Origin: Streptomyces sp. NBC_01264
GTDB lineage: Bacteria > Actinomycetota > Actinomycetes > Streptomycetales > Streptomycetaceae
Direction: 5' to 3'
Assembly (NCBI RefSeq): GCF_026340675.1
Contig: NZ_JAPEOX010000001.1
Coordinates: 124,001 to 188,000, forward strand
DNA: 64,000 nucleotides
Each line of letters opens with the position of its first letter. Within the stretch, counting starts at the first letter, position 1. Of the stretch, positions 17,483 through 26,209 are shown piece by piece. The translations under genes and the position numbers were made by a program. The notes beneath the pieces were generated by a model that ran no database searches, was not told where the DNA came from, and saw only the letters and a list, made by a program, of their open reading frames with translations.

Positions 17483-18622
17483 TGACCCCGGATTTTGAAC
17501 ACGTCTATGCGGCTCGGGCCAGGGTAGGTGCTGCTGGTCGGATGGCGTTCTCGTAGGCGATCGGGGATCGCTGGCCGAGGCGGGAGTGCCGACGTCGGGT
17601 GTTGTATCGGGTCAGCCAGCAGAACGCGTCGAGCCTGGCCTCGCGCTCGCTCGACCAGCCCTTGCGGCCCTTGAGTGTCTCTCTCTTGAAGGCGGCGTTG
17701 AAGCTTTCCGCAGCCGCGTTGTCCGCGCTGGAGCCGATGGCGCCCATGCTCTGGCGGACCCCTGCTGACCTGCAGATTTCAGCGAAGGCCCGGCTCGTGT
17801 ATTGGGCGGGCCCCTGTCCGCATGGAAGATCACTCCCTCGACCCGGCCGCCGCGGGTGGCCACCGCCATCGTGAGCGCGTCGGTGACCAGCTCGGTCCGC
17901 ATGTGCGTGGCCATCGAGTAGCCGAGTACCCGGCGCGAGCAGATGTCCAGGACGCAAGCCAGGTAGAGCCATGTGCCGCCGAACTGCACGTATGTGATGT
18001 CGCCGCACCACTTCTCGTCCAGGTTCCCGGCGGTGAAATCGCGTCGGACCAGGTCCGGGGCGGGCGGGGCGAGCCGGTCGGGAACGGTGGTGCGCCTGCG
18101 CCTGCGCAGGTGCCAGCCCTCGATCCCCTCGCGGCGCATGAGCCGTTCTGGCGTGGATCTCGCGGATCTCCGCGACCAGGGCGTCGTCGTCCGCGCGGCG
18201 GACCGCACGGGCCTCGACGCCGGCCAGCCACCGGTAAAAGCCCGAGCGCGAAACCCGAAGGACACGGCATATCCGCTGCACGTCGAAGTCGGCGCGGTGG
18301 ACGGAGATGAAGGTCCAGCGGCCGGTCATGCCCTCATCTCCTTCGCGAAATACTGGGCCGCCCGCCGCAGGATCTCCCGCTCGAGCTCCCACTCCTTCTC
18401 GGCCTTCCGTAGCCGGCCGAGCTCGGCACGCAGCCGCACGAGCTCCTCGTCCCGACTCTCGGCCGCCTCGCTGTCACGGCCGCGGCCACCAACACGGCCG
18501 GCCTGTTCATCGGCCTGACGCACCCAGGACCGCAACGTCTCGCCGGTCACCCCAACGTCCGCCGCAACAACCGCATACGTGCGCCGACCAGCGGCCGCGC
18601 GAATCAGCGAATTCCGCGCCAC
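17483..18622 (-). pseudogene. IS3-family element, orfA/orfB decayed
   Basis: On the minus strand, orfA (18326-18622) encodes the leucine-zipper half, GETLRSWVRQADEQAG...LRKAEKEWELEREILRRAA. Its first residues are missing where IS110 DNA begins (about 18607). The orfB integrase core is split into frames: WTFISVHRADFDVQRICRVL, then LDEKWCGDITYVQFGGTWLY with the first Asp, then MGAIGSSADNAAAESFNAAF with the catalytic Glu, ending 17505. Two or more frameshifts in orfB inactivate it. The left end TGACCCCGGATTTTGAACAC (17483) is intact, while the other end is lost. Confidence 0.85.
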
Positions 18623-19462
18623 GGCCGCAGGCTACCGCCAGCTCACCACCTGGGCTCGCTCCTTCGGCACGCTCCGGCGGGCCGGCGTGGAGTGCACCGG
18701 CTCCTACGGCGCCGCGCTGGCCCGTCACCTGAACGCCGAAGGGATCGAGGTGACCGAGGTCAACCAGCCCGACAAGGCCGCCCGGCGACGGCCCGGTCGA
18801 GACGCTACGGCTGTACAAGCTCGCGAAAGGATCCGCGGTCAAGGCCCGCACCCAGGCCATCAACCAGCTCAAAAGCGTCCTGATCTGCGCCGAAGCTGCC
18901 CTGCGCGAGAACCTTGCCGGGCTTGCCAACCCCCACCTGATCAAGCGCTGCGCGCAGCTCGACGACACGCAGGACGGCGGGCCTGCCGACGCGGCCCGCC
19001 CACACCCTCAGGCTGCTCGCACACCGTATCCAGCACCTGACCGAGGAGATCGAGAGCCTGGTCAAGCGCATAGCCGCGACGGTGCGAGCCAGCCACCCCG
19101 ATCTGCTCGACGCCCGCGGTATCGGCCCGGACAGTGCCGCGGCCCTGCTGATAGCGGCCGGTGACAACCCCGAGCGCCTCACCAGCGAGGCCGCGTTCGC
19201 CGCCCTGTGCGGAGTCAGCCCCGTCGAGCAGTCCTCAGGCAAGACCCAACGCCGCCGGCTCAACCGCGGCGGCGACCGCCAGGCCAACGCCGTCCTCTAC
19301 CGCGCCGTCCTAGCCCGCCTGCGCTGGGACCCACGCACCCAGGACTACCTGCAACGACGCCTCACCGAAGGCAAGCCACGCCGCGAGATCATCCGATGCC
19401 TCAAACGCTACCTAGCACGAGAGGTCTACCGGCTCCTCACCCCCACCCCAACCGCAGCTTGA
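18608..19462 (+). pseudogene. IS110-family transposase remnant
   Basis: Segments of an IS110 (DEDD) transposase in three frames. The RuvC-like part ends in AGVECTGSYGAALARHLNAE and VTEVNQPDKA. An internal deletion with frameshift leads to ETLRLYKLAKGSAVKARTQA. Another shift leads to the C-terminal Transposase_20 helix-hairpin-helix part (LLDARGIGPDSAAALLIAAG, FAALCGVSPVEQSSGKTQRR) ending at 19462. The N-terminus is replaced by the IS3 remnant. It is inactive. IS110 ends lack long inverted repeats, so its original limits cannot be seen. Confidence 0.85.
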
Positions 19463-20088
19463 CATCCATAGGGGCATCAGTGCCCCATGGAGGGATGCAG
19501 CCGGGGGAGGCCTGCGCGACTGGGGTGCGTGGAGCCACCCTTGCCTCGGCGCATACCGCCGGACAGCATCCCTGGTGAGTGGTGTCGGCGGTTGCCGAAG
19601 GGGCCGACCATATCCGTCCAAAGACAGGCTCTATTGGGCCCCGACGGGCATCACGGCTGTTTTCGGATGCTCCGCAGATGCGGTGAACGCGCCTGGTCAA
19701 CTACATGGGACAGCGGGTCGGGCCCCATTGCGCTCTCCGGCGTGGAACACACCGGCGGACGCCAATTGGCCGGGGGGCGCCGCCGGATCGCATTAGCGGC
19801 AACCGCACTACTGTTCACACCGACGATCTTCACTGAGAGTGGTGGGAAGGCAGTGGCCCGTCGCGCAGGTGTCTCCTCCGGCCCCGGGCTTCGGTCTGCG
19901 CGGGCGGTGCCTTGAACGCCGGGGTGGTCCTGATGTCTGCCTCGGAGGGGCGACAGCGTAGGGTCTGGCGCCGGATGCTGCGGTGGCGAAGTGTGTGGAC
20001 GCCCCGGAAGCGGACGTCCCCGGGGTACGTCAGTCTTGCTCTACAGGGATGCGATCGCGGTGACGGGGTTCGGTGGCCAGGTGGCCGG
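19463..20088. other. gene-poor stretch, nothing recognised
   Basis: About 625 bp between the IS110 remnant and the small HTH gene. The open frames on both strands lack recognisable domains, consistent ribosome-binding sites or conserved motifs. I see no RNA gene. Confidence 0.5.
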
Positions 20089-20292
20089 TTACACGCTGGT
20101 CCGGCGGCGTAGGGCTCCGCCGCGTCCGCGCAGGGTGATGCCGGTTTCGGTGAGGATGCGGTGGACGAAGCCGTAGCTGCGTCCGTTGGCTTCGGCGAGG
20201 CTGCGGATGGATTCTCCGCTCTCATACGCGCTCTTGAGGCGGGCGGCGACCGTCTCGCGTTCCTCACCGGTGATCCGCTGGCCTTTGTCCAC
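20089..20292 (-). CDS. small conserved actinobacterial HTH protein
   Basis: The 67-residue protein reads KGQRITGEERETVAARLKSA, then SIRSLAEANGRSYGFVHRIL, then GITLRGRGG. It closely follows a short family widespread in streptomycetes, a single helix-turn-helix (ESGESIRSLAEANGRSYGFVHRIL, residues about 25-46) with a basic Gly-rich end. It is a likely DNA-binding protein of unknown regulon. The start GTG 20292 has GGAG about 11 bases upstream. That upstream region is the edge of the 161-bp repeat-bounded element at 20307-20467, so its promoter lies within or beyond the element. Confidence 0.8.
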   Translation of the reverse strand: MDKGQRITGEERETVAARLKSAYESGESIRSLAEANGRSYGFVHRILTETGITLRGRGGALRRRTSV

Positions 20293-20306
20293 GGGGGTAT
20301 GTCTCC

Positions 20307-20467
20307 GGCACTGTCACATTATGAAAAATGGCGTGCACATGGCAGCACATCTGGGTGCCTGGGCCCGCTCCGCGGCGGAAGATTTTATGCAGAAACGGCG
20401 ATCGGAACCCTTTCGTCGGAAGATTCACTGGCATGCCCACGCCATGCGTCGATAACGTGACAGTGCC
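20307..20467. mobile_element. 161-bp MITE-like element with IS6-like ends
   Basis: The ends GGCACTGTCACATTAT and ATAACGTGACAGTGCC are inverted repeats with one mismatch. They share the GGCACTGTCACGTT start with the IS6-like copies. A subterminal ATGGCGTG also occurs inverted near both ends. Inside there is no transposase. One 44-codon open frame (ATG 20321 to a TAA formed by the right end) is present and the DNA is clearly less GC-rich than its neighbours. It could be a non-autonomous derivative mobilised by the IS6-like transposase, or a small cassette caught between two ends. Confidence 0.55.
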
Positions 20468-20538
20468 GTCGGACCGGGAACGCCCCCGGCCGCTTGACCG
20501 GCGGCGCCACTGCCGCAGGCGGCCCGACGGCCCGGCGG

Positions 20539-20567
20539 CCCCGAACGGTCGAACCGACCGTTCGGGG
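20539..20567. promoter_or_regulatory. 13-bp perfect inverted repeat upstream of terpene synthase
   Basis: Arms CCCCGAACGGTCG and CGACCGTTCGGGG flank a 3-base loop, ending 77 bases before the ATG at 20645. It could be an operator for a dimeric regulator or a terminator shielding the gene from upstream transcription. The inner ACGGTCG/CGACCGT symmetry fits either. Confidence 0.55.
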
Positions 20568-20644
20568 CTCTTCGTCATGTCACGGGTGTGGCGTGCGCCC
20601 CGCAGGGAAGCTTCTGGTCTACGTCGGCGTTGAGAAGGAAGACC

Positions 20645-21694
20645 ATGGGAAGCCAGAAGTTCACCATTCCCCCGGTGCGGAGCAGCTTTCGCTGGCGCAT
20701 CAACCCGCACCACTCCGCCGAAATGGACGCCGACGCGAACACGTGGGCGTTCGGGCTGTTCAGCGACGATCCCCGCGTGCCGGCGCCGGTCCACGCCGAC
20801 AACTACACGACGTGGGCAGCGCTGTGCTTCCCCGATGTGGACCGTGACCTGCTGAACCGCTGGTGCCGCTTCAACGCGCTCTACACGGTCATGGAGAACA
20901 AGCAGGAGGCCCTGTACGAGACGAGCGGCGCGGGCAGCGCCGAACGGCTTTGGGAACGCACGGTCATGCTGCTCTTCCGGCAGTCGCACGGCGCCGACGT
21001 GTTCGCCGCCGGTGACTGGGGCGACGGACTGCCCCGGTACAACCTGACGGCGGCGATGGAGATCGCCGAGAGGCTCCCGGAGTCGCTGGCCCGGTACTTC
21101 CTGCGGCGCATCGCGTACATGGCGCAGGCGCAGTACCAGGAAGACCACGCGATCCGGTCGCCCCGCATGGGGTGGGGAGAGTATCTGGAGTACCGGCACG
21201 TCAACTTCGGCGTCCCGCTGTTCACCGCGACGATTCCCGCGCTGCTGGAGCGAAACCTTTCCGCAGAGGAATGGGATTCGGCCGAGCGGAGTGAACTCGA
21301 CCGGCTGACGGCGCATCACAGCTGCCTCGTCAACGACCTGTACTCGTTCCGGAAGGAATGGAACGACAGGAACGGGAAGAAGGAACACGTTCAGGCCGTT
21401 TCGGTGCTGCAACACGTCTACGGCCTGGGCATACAGGAAGCGCTGAACAAACTCGTCGAGACGATCGAGGAGACGGAACGGCAGTACGTCGCTCTCCGCT
21501 CGCGCTGGGCCCTCACACCGGAAGCCGATGAGTACTGCGACCGCCTGGAGGACATCAGCGCGGGGAACCTGCGCTACCACCAGACGTCGCCCCGGTTCCA
21601 CGGGGGCGGTTTCGAGGGCGTGTTCACCGGTGGGGAACTTCAGGTGACCGCAAGGCGATCGGGACGCACTCAGCCGGCCTCGGCCGGGGCATAG
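20645..21694 (+). CDS. class I terpene synthase with atypical Asp-rich motif
   Basis: The 349-residue alpha-domain protein has the start typical of bacterial terpene cyclases ([20 protein letters not shown]). It has the arginine sensor region ([12 protein letters not shown]), the second metal-binding motif N230-D-x2-S234-x3-E238 ([11 protein letters not shown]) and the C-terminal R310-Y311 pair ([11 protein letters not shown]). Where the first motif DDxxD/E should be, it reads [12 protein letters not shown] (residues 81-92), so the paired aspartates are replaced by Met-Glu-Asn-Lys-Gln-Glu. The enzyme should bind prenyl diphosphate and Mg through the second motif, but its cyclase chemistry may be altered. 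ATG 20645 follows GGAAG. No prenyltransferase or P450 gene adjoins it. Confidence 0.85.
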   Translation: MGSQKFTIPPVRSSFRWRINPHHSAEMDADANTWAFGLFSDDPRVPAPVHADNYTTWAALCFPDVDRDLLNRWCRFNALYTVMENKQEALYETSGAGSAERLWERTVMLLFRQSHGADVFAAGDWGDGLPRYNLTAAMEIAERLPESLARYFLRRIAYMAQAQYQEDHAIRSPRMGWGEYLEYRHVNFGVPLFTATIPALLERNLSAEEWDSAERSELDRLTAHHSCLVNDLYSFRKEWNDRNGKKEHVQAVSVLQHVYGLGIQEALNKLVETIEETERQYVALRSRWALTPEADEYCDRLEDISAGNLRYHQTSPRFHGGGFEGVFTGGELQVTARRSGRTQPASAGA

Positions 21695-21904
21695 CGGCAG
21701 AGCGGGGCCGTCCCCTGACGGGTCGCGCGCCTGGCTTCGGCGAACAGTTCGTGCGGCGGGACCGGGGACAGCAGGCGCAGGAACGGCATCTCCGGCTCCG
21801 AACGTCCGACGGAGACCCCGTGGGGGCGGAGCTTGACGGTTTCGAGGGGCAGATGCGGGACCTTGAGGGCGGTCCACGGGCCGGGCACGAAAGCCATCCT
21901 ACCG
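21670..21904 (-). pseudogene. unidentified C-terminal ORF fragment
   Basis: A minus-strand frame ends at 21670, overlapping the tail of the terpene synthase by about 25 bp. It reads [20 protein letters not shown], then [20 protein letters not shown], with protein-like composition. It loses coherence at about 21905, where ISAs1 transposase sequence begins. It is probably the end of a convergent gene whose 5' part was removed by the element. I do not recognise the family. Confidence 0.35.
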
Positions 21905-22668
21905 GCGCGGGCCCGCCGCCCGGTCTCGACCGCGCCCGCCGCCCACCTGCTGTCCGCCGTCACGGCCGCCGGCGGGACCGTCAGCCAGCTGCGGGTACCG
22001 GACAAGACCAACGAGATCTCCGCGTTCACCGCCCTGCTGGCCCCGTTCGACCTGGGCGGCACCACGGTGACCGCGGACGCCCTGCACACCCAGCGCGAGC
22101 ACGCGAAATGGCTGGTGGAGGTGAAGAAGGCGCACTACCTGTTCGTGGTCAAGGGAAACCAGCCGAACCTGCACGCAGCGCTCAAGGCTCTGCCGTGGAA
22201 GGAGGTGACCGCCCGCCGCTACGACCGCGGGCGCGGCCACGGACGGCACGAGACCCGCTCGGTGTGCGCACGCTCACCGTCACCAGCCTTCACCTGGACT
22301 TCCCGTACGTGGTCCAAGCGGTGAAGATCCTTCGGCACCGCACGGACCTGAAGACCGGCAAGGTCACCCGGCAGACCATCTATGCGATCACGGATATGAC
22401 GGCACGCGAGGCATCACCGCAGGTCATCGGTCGTATCGCCAGGTCACAGTGGGGCATCGAGGCCGTCCACCACGTCAGAGACGTCACGTTCACCGAGGAC
22501 GCCTCCAGGATCCGGACCGGGCACGGCCCGGCCAACATGGCCACCCTGCGCAACCTCGCGATCAACAAGCTCCGCGAACACGGCCACACCAGCATCGCCG
22601 CCGGCCTCCGCGAGATGTCCTACGAGCCCTTCACCCGCCCCCTCGACCTCCTCGGCATCGTCCCCTGA
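21905..22668 (+). pseudogene. ISAs1-family transposase, 5'-truncated and frameshifted
   Basis: The first frame contains [40 protein letters not shown] and [20 protein letters not shown], the central DDE part of ISAs1 transposases. Near 22262 the frame shifts and continues as [35 protein letters not shown] and the region around [20 protein letters not shown] with the catalytic Glu. It ends [17 protein letters not shown]. The N-terminal HTH third is missing. The element is inactive. Confidence 0.85.
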
Positions 22669-22729
22669 CCAGCAACTACACCAAGATCAAACGACTTTGG
22701 AACAGCCCTGCCTGGGTCGCCGAGACACC

Positions 22730-22894
22730 CAGATCGCCGGACAGGGCGACCTGACCGGTGACAGCAAGACCGACCTCGTCGCGCGGAAGCCGAACGGGGA
22801 GCTGTACCGGTACGCGGGCACGGGGAACGCCTCCGCACCCTTCCAGAAGCCCGTGAAGATCGGCTGCGGCTTCCAGGCCTACAACATCCTGTAG
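22730..22894 (+). pseudogene. FG-GAP/VCBS-repeat protein C-terminal remnant
   Basis: The frame reads GQGDLTGDSKTDLVARKPNG, then ELYRYAGTGNASAPF and ends KIGCGFQAYNIL. The D-x-T-G-D-x-K-T-D pattern is a Ca-binding FG-GAP repeat of the kind found at the ends of secreted streptomycete proteins. Only about one repeat survives, directly behind the ISAs1 remnant, so it is a fragment. Confidence 0.65.
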
Positions 22895-23516
22895 AAGCGG
22901 AACACGGAGGGCCGCACAGCACACATGGCGGTCAACGCCCGAATGAAGATCCACGTGGTCCTCGCGGCCGCCGGGCCGGAGCCAGACGAAGCAGACGAAC
23001 TCGTCGGCGCGATGGAGGCCGGAGCCGCCGCGGAGCGCACTGCTGGGTGGAGGAGCTGCTCGGTTGGGGCCCGGCGTAGGGCGACGGGTGGGACGGGGCT
23101 GTGGACCGGGCGCTGGACGTCCTGGGCTCCACCGCCGACAGCGCCTACCGGCAGCGGGGGCGTTCCCCCGTCACCCGGTCGCTGCTGGTCGGCGGGGAGA
23201 TCCTCCACAACCGGATCGTGGCTGCGGAGCAGGCTGCCGAGACTTGCCCTCCGGTGGCGAGGAGAGCGACTGTGGGCACAGGCGACTGATCCACCTTCAC
23301 CCCGAGCTCAGCGGCAACCTGTTGCGGGGCGTGGGAACGGGCCTGTGTTGCGGAGGCTCAGGCACCGAAGACCGGCCTTACAGACGGCGTCGCACTTCGC
23401 GTCCCTGCCGAGCCGCCGGTCAGTATCACGCCCCGCACGCGGAGCCGGGCGGGCTTTGCGACTCGGTGTAACTGCCGGGCGCCGTGTGTTGAGCCGGTGC
23501 CGGTGCCGCCGGGTTT
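22895..23516. other. degenerate region, no confident gene
   Basis: About 620 bp. A short plus-strand frame at 23101-23289 (RALDVLGSTADSAYRQRGRS and onward) looks protein-like but has no recognisable family or start signal. The rest shows broken frames only. Confidence 0.4.
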
Positions 23517-24248
23517 CTAGCCGCGCGCAGACCTCAGAAGGCGGCCGAAGGACCTCTCCTCGAAGAGCCATCCGTACCGGGCACCGGTGATCTGGGTGCC
23601 GTTGATGACGACCGTGGGAGTGCCGGGCCCGCGGGGGTCATCGCCGCCGGCGGCCTCGTACGCCTTCTCCGATGCGACGACGAAGCCGCTGTACTTCATC
23701 GTCGCCACCGCGGAGTCGAAGGCCTCGCTCCGCAGACCGGGGACCTGGTCGGCCAGAGCCAGAAGAGAGTTGTTGGTGTACCCACCAGCGCGCTCGCTCT
23801 TTGCCATGTTCTCCAACAGCACCGCGTGGTACTCGGTGAACAGGCCGGCCTCCAGCGCTGCGCGCAGGGCGTTGACCGCCTTGTTCGAGCCGTCACCACC
23901 CACGCGGTCGTCCCTGAAGGACGCGAAGGTGTACTCGGTCCTGGCTTCACGGCGCAGCGTCATCGAGCGGAGCACCGGCGCTCCGCTCGCGAACTCGTCC
24001 ACGTACGGGCAGCGCGGGTCCTCGTACAGCCGGACCGTGGTGGCCGCGGCCGGGTCTCCCACCACGATCGTGGTGCCGTCCGCGGCCAGCGTCTCCGGCA
24101 GCTCGCCGACTACCGCGTACGGCACCGGGCGAGGTGTGTTTGCGTTCTTGGCGTTAGTGGACAGCGCTGTCTGCGCGCAGCCGGCCGTCATGACGACGGC
24201 GATGGCGGCCACCGTCGGCGTGGCGGCCAGTGCTCGTATACCTCTCAC
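23517..24248 (-). CDS. thioredoxin-fold (DsbA-like) lipoprotein, monothiol
   Basis: A 243-residue protein with a lipoprotein signal (VVMTAGC, lipid-acceptor Cys near residue 24) and a Thioredoxin_4/DsbA-like domain. Key parts are VVGDPAAATTVRLYEDPRCP, a helical insertion from about residue 120 to 175, and the cis-proline loop GTPTVVINGTQI. The usual CPxC active site is reduced to C-P-Y-V, so only the first cysteine remains. That argues against simple disulfide oxidase activity and for a reductase-like monothiol or a binding role on the outer face of the membrane. GTG 24248 has GGAGGG 10 bases upstream. It stands alone. Confidence 0.82.
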   Translation of the reverse strand: MRGIRALAATPTVAAIAVVMTAGCAQTALSTNAKNANTPRPVPYAVVGELPETLAADGTTIVVGDPAAATTVRLYEDPRCPYVDEFASGAPVLRSMTLRREARTEYTFASFRDDRVGGDGSNKAVNALRAALEAGLFTEYHAVLLENMAKSERAGGYTNNSLLALADQVPGLRSEAFDSAVATMKYSGFVVASEKAYEAAGGDDPRGPGTPTVVINGTQITGARYGWLFEERSFGRLLRSARG

Positions 24249-24411
24249 CTGCTGGTTCCCTCCCCTTGTGGGTGCAGACTCTAGGCTCTGCAGGTCACAG
24301 GTCGCGCCGTGGTTTCGTACTACGGCACGGCGGACCTGGATATCGGGGAACCCTGGCCGCCCGGTGGGTGATCACCCGGTGTCAGATGATGCCGGCAGGA
24401 TCGGCGCTGTG

Positions 24412-24490
24412 AACGATATTCGCACTACGCCGCCGCGGCCGCTCGACGTGGCCTCGGTCTTCCCACACTGCCGTTCGGCCTTGTCGGCTA
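24412..24490 (+). pseudogene. N-terminal gene fragment cut by IS3 copy 1
   Basis: From GTG 24412 the frame reads NDIRTTPPRPLDVASVFP, a start seen in a family of streptomycete hypothetical proteins. It then degenerates before reaching the IS3 end at 24491. The sequence beyond the element (25817 onward) gives a stop within a few codons, so the gene was already broken before the insertion. Confidence 0.35.
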
Positions 24491-24523
24491 TGAAGTTCCC
24501 CCCTGAACCTGGACAGCGGGTGG

Positions 24524-25360
24524 TTACGCTGCGGGGGTGAGGTCGTGGGTCGCCAGCGCTCTGGTTTCGAGTGGGGTGACGTAGCCATACACGGGGTGCT
24601 TGCGCAGCCGCGTGCGGTTGTATTCGACCTCGATGAAGCGGAAGACGTCGGCGCGGGCCGCCTCGTGGGACTCCCAGACGGTGGTCCCGATCTCCGCTTT
24701 CAGCAATCCGAAAAAGCTTTCGGCTGCGGCGTTATCGTAACATGAGCCCGTTCTGCCCATGCTCTGTCTCAGGTTCAACTCCCATATGAGCGTGCGGTAT
24801 TCGCCTGATGTGTATTCAGATCCGCGGTCCGAGTGGGCGATACAGCCCGGCTTGAGGGCGCCGCGGCCGGCGGCCATTTTCAGGGCGCCGGTGACGAGCT
24901 CGGCGCGGTGGTGGTCGGCCATCGCGTACCCGATCACCTCGCGAGTGGCCAGGTCGATGACGGTCGCCAGATACCACCAGCCGGCGAGCGTCGGCAGGTA
25001 CGTGATGTCCGAGACCAGCTTCGTGCCCGGCTCAGCCGCGGTGAAGTCGCGTCCGACCAGGTCCGGGGAGGGTGCCGCCCTGCGGTCTGCCTTGGTGAGG
25101 TTTCGGCGCTTGCGGCGGGTAATCCCGCGGATGTCGTGCTCGCGCATCAGCCGCTCGACCTTCTTCCGGTTGACCCTCCGGCCCTTTCGGCGCAGGGCCG
25201 CGGTGATCCTCGGGGCGCCGTAGGCACGACGGGATTCCTCGTGGACCTGCCGGATCTCGGCCACCAGCTCGTCCTCCTCGCGCGCTGTGACGGCGGCGGC
25301 CGGACGGGCGGCGAGGTAGGCGTAGTAGCCGGAGCGGGAGATCTCCAGGGCCCGGCACAA
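24524..25360 (-). CDS. IS3-family transposase orfB (integrase core)
   Basis: The 278-residue frame holds the HTH_21 region (REEDELVAEIRQVHEESRRA) and the rve integrase core. The DDE residues are in LVSDITYLPTLAGWWYLATV (Asp), IAHSDRGSEYTSGEYR (Asp) and NAAAESFFGLLKAEIG (Glu). The homologous sequence extends upstream in this frame through DAATRYAFVDAEK to overlap the end of orfA. The product is therefore expected as an OrfAB fusion made by a -1 frameshift near 25440. No lesion is visible. Confidence 0.9.
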   Translation of the reverse strand: MCRALEISRSGYYAYLAARPAAAVTAREEDELVAEIRQVHEESRRAYGAPRITAALRRKGRRVNRKKVERLMREHDIRGITRRKRRNLTKADRRAAPSPDLVGRDFTAAEPGTKLVSDITYLPTLAGWWYLATVIDLATREVIGYAMADHHRAELVTGALKMAAGRGALKPGCIAHSDRGSEYTSGEYRTLIWELNLRQSMGRTGSCYDNAAAESFFGLLKAEIGTTVWESHEAARADVFRFIEVEYNRTRLRKHPVYGYVTPLETRALATHDLTPAA

Positions 25361-25437
25361 CAGCGAGACACTGTAGCCGTCAGGGCGTTCGGGGCCGGCC
25401 TTCTCCGCGTCGACGAACGCGTAGCGCGTGGCTGCGT

Positions 25438-25743
25438 CTACTTCGTCTTGCGGTTCGCGAAGAAGGCGGTCGCTTTTCCCAGTACCTCGATGGTCTGTTC
25501 CATCTCGCGGACCTTGCGGCGCAGGCGCGCCAGCTCCTCGCGCTCGGCCGTGGTCAGCGCGCCCGCCGGCCCCTGGCCGCGGTCGGTCTTGTCCTGGTTG
25601 ACCCAGTTACGCAGTCCCTCGGGGCTCACGCCAATCTCCCGGGCGACCTCGGTGACCGTCTTGCCCGACGAGTGCACCAGGGCCACCGCGTCGCGCTTGA
25701 ACTCGGCCGTGTACCGCTTGCTCGTGTTGCTCTTCTTGCTCAC
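25438..25743 (-). CDS. IS3-family transposase orfA
   Basis: A 101-residue protein with an HTH (TVTEVAREIGVSPEGLRNWV) and a leucine-zipper-like coiled coil (LARLRRKVREMEQTIEVLGK), the standard IS3 OrfA that binds the element ends. It ends FFANRKTK, and orfB lies in the -1 frame. It is preceded by the right inverted repeat. Confidence 0.9.
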   Translation of the reverse strand: MSKKSNTSKRYTAEFKRDAVALVHSSGKTVTEVAREIGVSPEGLRNWVNQDKTDRGQGPAGALTTAEREELARLRRKVREMEQTIEVLGKATAFFANRKTK

Positions 25744-25813
25744 TACCTGGGACTGCTTCCTCCGGGACTGTCCGTCCCAGTATCAGGCTGTCCAGCTCAG
25801 AGGGGGAACTTCA

Positions 25814-26209
25814 GCTATGCGTCAAACGACGAGCTAGATCACCGACGGCCCCGCAGTGGCGGGTTGCCGGATGCTGCGGGAACAAACGACCACGCCCTGG
25901 GTGTCGTATCGTGGCGGGGTTCCTGTGCCGAGGTTTCGGTGGCAGTGACCGGATTTCCTGTTCCTTCTGTGTGTCGATCTTGGGGTGACTTTTTATTAAC
26001 CAGGCCATGTAGTCGTCCGTGTTCCCCGCGTGCTGTGTTGTCGCACGTGTCCGGGGGCGGACGTCGCGCTGGCCTGAGTTGCGTCACCGTTCCCCGCAGT
26101 TTTCTTCCCGGGTGCAGCTCTGCCGTCTGCCCCGGGTTTCGTGTTTTCCGGCCCCGGTGCGGCTGTCGGCAGGGCTCCCCGATTCCTTTTGGATCAGGAG
26201 TTTCCCCTC
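25814..26209. other. upstream region of exporter, no gene seen
   Basis: About 396 bp. It includes an AT-richer patch (CTTTTTATTAACC near 25990) that could be part of a promoter. No open frame with a recognisable product is present. Confidence 0.5.

Larger units (their letters stand above)
24491..25813 (-). mobile_element. IS3-family element, copy 1 (1323 bp)
   Basis: The ends TGAAGTTCCCCCCTGAACCT and CAGAGGGGGAACTTCA are imperfect inverted repeats, flanked by a GCTA duplication (24487-24490 and 25814-25817). The element is complete, with orfA and orfB on the minus strand. It is nearly identical to the copy at 29702-31024; the only coding difference I see is one base in orfB (Val versus Ala in FIEVEYNRTR). 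Confidence 0.92.

Noticed and set aside
18608..19462. Treating the IS110 remnant and the IS3 remnant as one composite gene.
   Set aside because: They are on opposite strands and belong to different families; the junction near 18607 is simply where one truncates the other.
20321..20455. The 44-codon frame inside the 161-bp element as a gene.
   Set aside because: There is no ribosome-binding site and the stop is formed by the terminal repeat; an open frame of this size is expected by chance.
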